From Spirochaetia bacterium (lineage in GTDB: Bacteria > Spirochaetota > Spirochaetia > Treponematales > Treponemataceae), in NCBI GenBank assembly GCA_022768865.1, contig JALELH010000092.1, positions 1-55,817 of the forward strand: DNA of 55,817 nucleotides, read 5' to 3'. A model generated the notes under the pieces. It was not told the origin of the DNA. It saw nothing but the letters and a program-made list of their open reading frames with translations, and did no database searches. A program made the translations under genes and the position numbers. This document shows, piece by piece, positions 52,035-55,817 of the stretch (positions within the stretch are counted from its first letter, which is position 1; each line of letters begins with the position of its first letter).

Positions 52035-52946
52035 ATGAAAAATTCTAACTTAAAGTTTATATTCAGTGCAGCATTGATTATGACTGCTGCCATCTGGGGA
52101 TTTGCCTTTGTAATCGTAAAAGACAGTTTAAATTATATCGGACCAACGTGGATGGTCGGCATTCGCTTTGTAATAGCCGCTGTCTGCCTTTCCCTGATTT
52201 TCATTCCGCGCTTTAAAAAGCTTGATAAAAGCACTTTCCTGCACGGATGCCTTCTCGGCGTATTTTTGTTTACTGCCTATGAAACACAGACCATCGGCTG
52301 CAGTTTTACAACGGCAGGCAAAAACGCATTCCTTACAACAATCTATGTAATCCTTGTGCCTCTTTTAGGATGGCCCGTATTCAAAAAGAAACCCCAGTGG
52401 TTTGTGTGGATTGCCGCCCTGCTTTCCGTAACGGGAATTGCCCTGCTTGCCCTTAACGGAGAAACCGGCAGATGGTATTTAATGAACAAAGGAGACGTGC
52501 TTACTTTAGTCTGCGGATTTTTTTATGCAGTGCATATTATTGCCGGGGCCTTCTTTGTAAAAAACGAAGACGTAGTCCTGCTTACAGTCTTTCAGTTTTT
52601 TGTATCAGGAATCTTAGGACTTATTATTGCGCCTTTTGCAGATGCTCCCCTTGATTTAACTTTGTTTACAAAAAGCAATGTAGTAGTTTCTCTTTTATAT
52701 CTTGGGCTTTTAAGCACAATGGTTGCATTCCTGCTGCAGAACTTAGGACTAAAATATGTTCCGTCCTCTTTAGCATCCCTTTTCCTTTCCCTGGAATCTG
52801 TATTCGGTGTTCTGTTTAGCTGCCTTGTTTTAGGGGAACACCTTACGCTGAAAATGGCATCAGGCTGTGTCCTTATTTTTGCCGCCATCGTCATGGCAGA
52901 AGTAGTTCCGGAACTGTTTAAAAAGGATAAAGAACCCCTTAATTGA
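52035..52946 (+). CDS. EamA/DMT-superfamily transporter
   Basis: 303 residues from the ATG at 52035, which gives the expected short cytoplasmic start MKNSNLK; the open frame from 51999 lacks support. Ten membrane helices in two EamA repeats: FIFSAALIMTAAIWGFAFVIVKDSL at the start of the first and GDVLTLVCGFFYAVHIIAGAF at the start of the second, with SLFLSLESVFGVLFSCLVLGE as the conserved final motif. Members export amino acids, metabolites or drugs; the substrate is unknown. It starts 48 bases after the neopullulanase gene. Confidence 0.88.
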   Translation: MKNSNLKFIFSAALIMTAAIWGFAFVIVKDSLNYIGPTWMVGIRFVIAAVCLSLIFIPRFKKLDKSTFLHGCLLGVFLFTAYETQTIGCSFTTAGKNAFLTTIYVILVPLLGWPVFKKKPQWFVWIAALLSVTGIALLALNGETGRWYLMNKGDVLTLVCGFFYAVHIIAGAFFVKNEDVVLLTVFQFFVSGILGLIIAPFADAPLDLTLFTKSNVVVSLLYLGLLSTMVAFLLQNLGLKYVPSSLASLFLSLESVFGVLFSCLVLGEHLTLKMASGCVLIFAAIVMAEVVPELFKKDKEPLN

Positions 52947-52971
52947 ACACCAATTTATTATTCTATATAAT
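52943..52971 (+). promoter_or_regulatory. Promoter of the amino-acid ABC operon
   Basis: TTGAAC (52943-52948), overlapping the stop codon of the DMT gene, a 17-base spacer and TATAAT (52966-52971), 30 bases before the ATG at 53002. Confidence 0.65.
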
Positions 52972-53001
52972 GGATTATTATTTAATATTCGGAGGTCAAA
53001 A

Positions 53002-53814
53002 ATGAAAAAGACTTTACTGGCAGTTTTAACTGTATTGGCACTTGCTGCATTTGTATCATGTTCAAAGAGCAGCAAAGTTCAGAAAGGTGAATTCACACAG
53101 GAAGCAGGCAAGCTTAAGATTGCAATGGAAATCGGCTATCCTCCTTTTGAATACTATGCAGAAGACGGAAAGACACCGACAGGCTTTGACGTTGCACTTG
53201 GAAAAGAAATTGCAAAACGCCTTGGCCTGGAAGCAGAATTCCTTGACGTTGCATGGGACGGAATCTTTGCAGGCCTTACAACAGACCGCTACGACGTAGT
53301 TATGTCTGCTGCCACAATCACACCGGAACGCGTTGCAAACTACGACTTTTCACAGCCATACATCGGCAACGGCCAAGCATTGATTCTTAAAAAGGATTCT
53401 ACAATGGACTGGAACAAGCCGGAAGATGCTGCAGGCAAAAAAATCGGATACCAGGCAGAAACAACATCAGACTTCTTCATTGAAAAATATGCAGCTACAC
53501 ACAACTTTGAATTTGTTCCTTGCGAATACGACAAGGTAATGAACGCCTATGATGACTTAAAGTTCGGAAGAATTGACTGCGTTGTAAGCGACAACCTTGT
53601 TTCAGTTTCTTACCTTAACGTTCCTGATTCTGAATTCAAGCGCGTATGGACAGGCACACCTGATGAATACTTCGGTGTCTGCATGAAGAAAGGCAACGCT
53701 GCCCTTCAGGAAAAAATCAACAAGGCAATAGATGACATGAAAGCCGACGGAACAATGTCAAAGATTTACATTGAAATCTTCGGCGAAGATTTGTCTGATT
53801 CAATTTCTAAATAA
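53002..53814 (+). CDS. Polar amino-acid ABC transporter substrate-binding lipoprotein
   Basis: 270 residues, starting after GGAGG. The lipobox is FVSC (Cys at about 20). The mature protein is a family-3 solute-binding protein: KIAMEIGYPPFEYYAEDGKTPTGFDVALGKEIAKRL, then YDVVMSAATITPERVANYDFSQPY with the amino-acid carboxylate contacts, and GKKIGYQAETTSDFFI in the second lobe. Family members bind glutamine, cystine, arginine, histidine or glutamate; I cannot choose among them. It heads a three-gene operon with its permease and ATPase. Confidence 0.92.
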   Translation: MKKTLLAVLTVLALAAFVSCSKSSKVQKGEFTQEAGKLKIAMEIGYPPFEYYAEDGKTPTGFDVALGKEIAKRLGLEAEFLDVAWDGIFAGLTTDRYDVVMSAATITPERVANYDFSQPYIGNGQALILKKDSTMDWNKPEDAAGKKIGYQAETTSDFFIEKYAATHNFEFVPCEYDKVMNAYDDLKFGRIDCVVSDNLVSVSYLNVPDSEFKRVWTGTPDEYFGVCMKKGNAALQEKINKAIDDMKADGTMSKIYIEIFGEDLSDSISK

Positions 53815-53832
53815 AACCGGAGTCCTGCTATT

Positions 53833-54492
53833 ATGGAAACAATGAATAAAATTATAAAATGGATACCTCAGCTTTTGGCCGGTGCCAGAATTACAATCTT
53901 ACTTACACTTTGTTCTGTAGTGGCAGGACTTATAATCAGTGTGTTCCTTGCTTTGGGAACACTGTCCCAAAAGAAAGTCATACGCGGATTCTGCAAGGGC
54001 TATGTCTTCTTCTTTCGCGGAACACCATTGCTCATGCAGCTTTACTTTGTCTACTACGGCCTGCCGCAGATAAGCCGTGCACTTACAATCAACAACCAGT
54101 TCCTTGCAGCATTCATTGCATTCGGTTTAAACAGTTCTGCATACTGCTGCGAAATTATCCGTGCTGCAATTCAGTCCATAGACAAAGGCCAGTTTGAAGC
54201 AGGCAAGGTACTGGGCTTAAATTATTTCCAGACCATGCGCCTTGTAATTTTGCCGCAGTCAATAAAGCGTTTGATTCCGCCTGTAGGCAACGAATTCATC
54301 ATGATGCTTAAGGACGCTTCACTTGTTTCCCTTATTGCCCTTGCAGACATTACAAAAGTTACAAGAAGCATTCAGTCTTCTACGGCATCTTCCATGGTAT
54401 ACATTCCGGCAATGATTCTTTATCTGATCATTACGGCAGTCTTTACTTTTGTATTCCATCTGCTTGAAAAAAAGCATTCAATCTACGAATAA
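53833..54492 (+). CDS. Polar amino-acid ABC transporter permease
   Basis: 219 residues with five predicted membrane helices. LLAGARITILLTLCSVVAGLIIS begins the HisM/GlnP fold; FFRGTPLLMQLYFVYYGLPQ is the conserved second-helix region; EAGKVLGLNYFQTMRLVILPQSIKRLIPPVGNEF is the EAA coupling loop (about 118-151). GGAG lies about 11 bases from the ATG; a second ATG three codons on is possible. A single permease gene implies a homodimeric channel. It works with the adjacent binding protein and ATPase. Confidence 0.93.
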   Translation: METMNKIIKWIPQLLAGARITILLTLCSVVAGLIISVFLALGTLSQKKVIRGFCKGYVFFFRGTPLLMQLYFVYYGLPQISRALTINNQFLAAFIAFGLNSSAYCCEIIRAAIQSIDKGQFEAGKVLGLNYFQTMRLVILPQSIKRLIPPVGNEFIMMLKDASLVSLIALADITKVTRSIQSSTASSMVYIPAMILYLIITAVFTFVFHLLEKKHSIYE

Positions 54493-54504
54493 GGAGCCGG
54501 ACAA

Positions 54505-55263
54505 ATGAGCATGATTAGAACAAAAGACATTGATGTAAGTTTCGGGCAGCTTCATGTTTTAAAAGGCGTAAGCCTTGAAGTTAAGCCAAAGGAAGTTGTA
54601 TGCATCATAGGCCCGAGCGGCAGCGGCAAGTCTACTTTCCTGCGCTCCCTTATTCATCTTGAACATATTGACAACGGAATAATAGAAATCAACGGAAAGG
54701 AAATTGCACATAAAGAAAAGAAGTCTTCAAAGCTTCATCTTTCAAGCAAGGAACGACGCAAGTGCCTTCTTAACGTGGGCATGGTATTCCAGAAGTTTAA
54801 CCTGTTCCCTCACATGACGGCTCTTGAAAACACCATGGTTTCCCCGATTAATGTCTTGGGCAAGTCTAAGGAAGAAGCCCGTGCCAGGGGAATAGAACTT
54901 TTGAATGCCGTTGGCCTTGGAGAAAAGCTTGATGCTTACCCTAACAAGCTTTCTGGCGGACAGCAGCAGCGCGTTGCCATTGCCCGTGCCCTTGCCATGG
55001 ACCCGGAAATAATGCTTTTTGATGAACCTACATCTGCCCTAGACCCGGAACTTGTAGGAGAAGTTCTTTCCGTAATGAAGAAGCTTGCTCAGAGCGGCAT
55101 GACCATGATCGTTGTAACACACGAAATGGGCTTTGCCCGTGAAGTTGCCAACCGCGTGCTTTTTATGGACGGCGGCAACATTGTAGAAGAAGGCACACCG
55201 GAAGAAATCTTTAATGCGCCGAAAAGCGACCGCTTAAAGCAGTTCCTTAACGCCGTGCTTTAA
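54505..55263 (+). CDS. Polar amino-acid ABC transporter ATPase (GlnQ type)
   Basis: 252 residues, starting after AAGGAG, 12 bases after the permease. Walker A is GPSGSGKST (about 34-42), Q-loop [13 protein letters not shown], signature LSGGQQQR, Walker [15 protein letters not shown], and the H-loop VVTHEMGF. This is the GlnQ/HisP/ArtP group. Residues about 70-90 ([18 protein letters not shown]) are a small basic insertion. It completes the transporter. A strong terminator follows. Confidence 0.95.
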   Translation: MSMIRTKDIDVSFGQLHVLKGVSLEVKPKEVVCIIGPSGSGKSTFLRSLIHLEHIDNGIIEINGKEIAHKEKKSSKLHLSSKERRKCLLNVGMVFQKFNLFPHMTALENTMVSPINVLGKSKEEARARGIELLNAVGLGEKLDAYPNKLSGGQQQRVAIARALAMDPEIMLFDEPTSALDPELVGEVLSVMKKLAQSGMTMIVVTHEMGFAREVANRVLFMDGGNIVEEGTPEEIFNAPKSDRLKQFLNAVL

Positions 55264-55294
55264 TTTGTTTTACAATTATAATTAAACCTTGCAT

Positions 55295-55323
55295 AACGCT
55301 GGCATTACGCCGGCGTTTTTTTG
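55295..55323 (+). terminator. Rho-independent terminator after the ABC ATPase gene
   Basis: AACGCTGGC (55295-55303) pairs with GCCGGCGTT (55309-55317), one G-U pair, followed by T residues to 55323. Confidence 0.88.
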
Positions 55324-55696
55324 TTTTAAACTGCCTGTAATATTGGCGTATTGCTGCATGTAATTTCTGTACTTTCCGTAATAACCACCCCATATCTGCT
55401 GAACAGAAGAATTGCCTGCTTTTCACTGCATCGCTGAACGGCTGCAGCATTACTGCATATGTGCATATACATAAACTGCATATGTGCATATGCAACTACC
55501 GCATATGTACATATGCCAGACTGGGCAAGGCAGCATGCCGGCCAGTGCATGATGGCTGCTGCTGCCTGCAAAAGCCAAAGTCCAGCGCTGGTTCACTGTC
55601 CGCAGCATGGAAAAAGGAATAAAGGGCGAAAAAGCCCTGCTGCCTTAAAAAACATGAAAAAAACTAAAAAAGTTTAAAAAAAAGCGCATTCCGCTA
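55324..55696. other. Non-coding spacer between the ABC operon and the rRNA promoter
   Basis: About 370 bases without a convincing gene: the open frames on either strand are low-complexity (His/Met/Ala-rich) and lack ribosome-binding sites. It holds the triple palindrome at 55455-55516 and a hairpin AGGGC-GAAAAA-GCCCT at about 55622-55637, followed by an A-rich tract leading into the rRNA promoter, a common UP-element-like setting. Confidence 0.6.
55455..55516. repeat. Three 16-bp palindromes on a 23-bp period
   Basis: GCATATGTGCATATAC (55455-55470), GCATATGTGCATATGC (55478-55493) and GCATATGTACATATGC (55501-55516) are separated by 7-base spacers (ATAAACT, AACTACC). The third copy is a perfect palindrome and the others differ by one or two bases. 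Iteron-like regularity suggests a cooperative protein-binding site, located 181 bases before the rRNA -35 box. Confidence 0.8.
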
Positions 55697-55725
55697 TTGA
55701 CACTTTTTTCATTCGGATATATATT
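55697..55725 (+). promoter_or_regulatory. Ribosomal RNA operon promoter
   Basis: TTGACA (55697-55702), a 17-base spacer and TATATT (55720-55725), with an A-rich stretch upstream and a CTCTC start region. The leader that follows identifies it as an rRNA promoter. Confidence 0.8.
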
Positions 55726-55731
55726 CTCTCT

Positions 55732-55817
55732 CACCGTCGCAAAACGGTGTGCAGCTCCAGAAGCTGCGGTTCTTTGACATGACTAGTGAAGGAAAATAAA
55801 GACAAATCATATATGTC
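55732..55817 (+). promoter_or_regulatory. rRNA operon leader with boxB-like hairpins and boxA-like antiterminator
   Basis: Hairpin CACCGT-CGCAAA-ACGGTG (55732-55749) and hairpin GCAGCT-CCAGA-AGCTGC (55751-55767) are followed by GGTTCTTTGACAT (55768-55780). This matches the order boxB, boxA known from rRNA leaders, where NusB/S10 load to prevent termination; CTTTGACAT is typical of the sequence upstream of 16S genes. The 16S rRNA gene should begin shortly after the window edge; no mature 16S sequence is visible. Confidence 0.7.

Noticed and set aside
55247..55677. Small open frames on both strands around the triple palindrome
   Set aside because: Their His/Met/Tyr/Ala-rich sequence is a by-product of the GCATATG repeats, and no ribosome-binding site or family resemblance is seen.

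Overview
The window looks like a chromosomal segment of a saccharolytic, motile spirochaete, most likely a gut- or rumen-type Treponema. The evidence is the low-to-moderate GC, a spirochaete-style MraY, a Maf/DUF115 flagellin-modification protein, an HD-GYP protein behind a sigma-28-like promoter, many lipoproteins, and sugar ABC genes with GH13 enzymes. The assignment is an inference from gene content.

Layout. 1-126 is the C-terminal end of an IS66-type transposase. 321-5682 holds small redox and metabolic genes: an NAD(P)-binding reductase, a degenerate MBL-fold lipoprotein, a broken flavin/4Fe-4S gene running into a zinc macrodomain-SirTM pair (a reversible ADP-ribosylation module), a HAD phosphatase and a deaminase. 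5770-12915 is a LacI-controlled sucrose locus: regulator, sugar-binding lipoprotein, two permeases, an amylosucrase gene with an internal deletion, and fructokinase. 12940-14376 carries two palindromic repeat elements around a DUF3737 gene. 14476-16801 has two GNATs, an HxlR regulator divergent from a flavin-binding protein, and a lipoprotein.

16929-34984 is mostly housekeeping: YibQ-like deacetylase, tsaD, fabF, mraY, topoisomerase IV (parE with a histone-like tail, then parC), an operon of small conserved genes, two envelope proteins, glycyl-tRNA synthetase, an aldo/keto-reductase-like protein and a degenerate HD-GYP protein. 35236-47681 is envelope-centred: Maf-like protein, PBP2/FtsI with PASTA domain, signal peptidase I, LysM-M23 hydrolase, divergent NodB protein, D,D-carboxypeptidase, chorismate synthase, and a 7TM-DISM/pseudokinase/LuxR fusion regulator. 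48056-55263 holds dapA-asd, a neopullulanase-type GH13, a DMT exporter and a complete polar amino-acid ABC transporter. The window ends in the promoter and boxB/boxA-like leader of an rRNA operon; the 16S gene should begin just outside.

The most noteworthy items are: the macrodomain-SirTM pair with its decayed oxidoreductase neighbour; the membrane regulator joining a 7TM sensor, a His-less kinase-like core and a LuxR HTH; the HxlR operator array on a 19-bp period; three 16-bp palindromes on a 23-bp period upstream of the rRNA promoter; the altered HD-GYP protein behind a structured leader; and several genes whose -10 hexamer lies only 5-6 bases before the ATG, suggesting leaderless transcripts. 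No CRISPR array or tRNA gene was seen. All motif and residue positions come from reading the sequence by eye; no searches were run.
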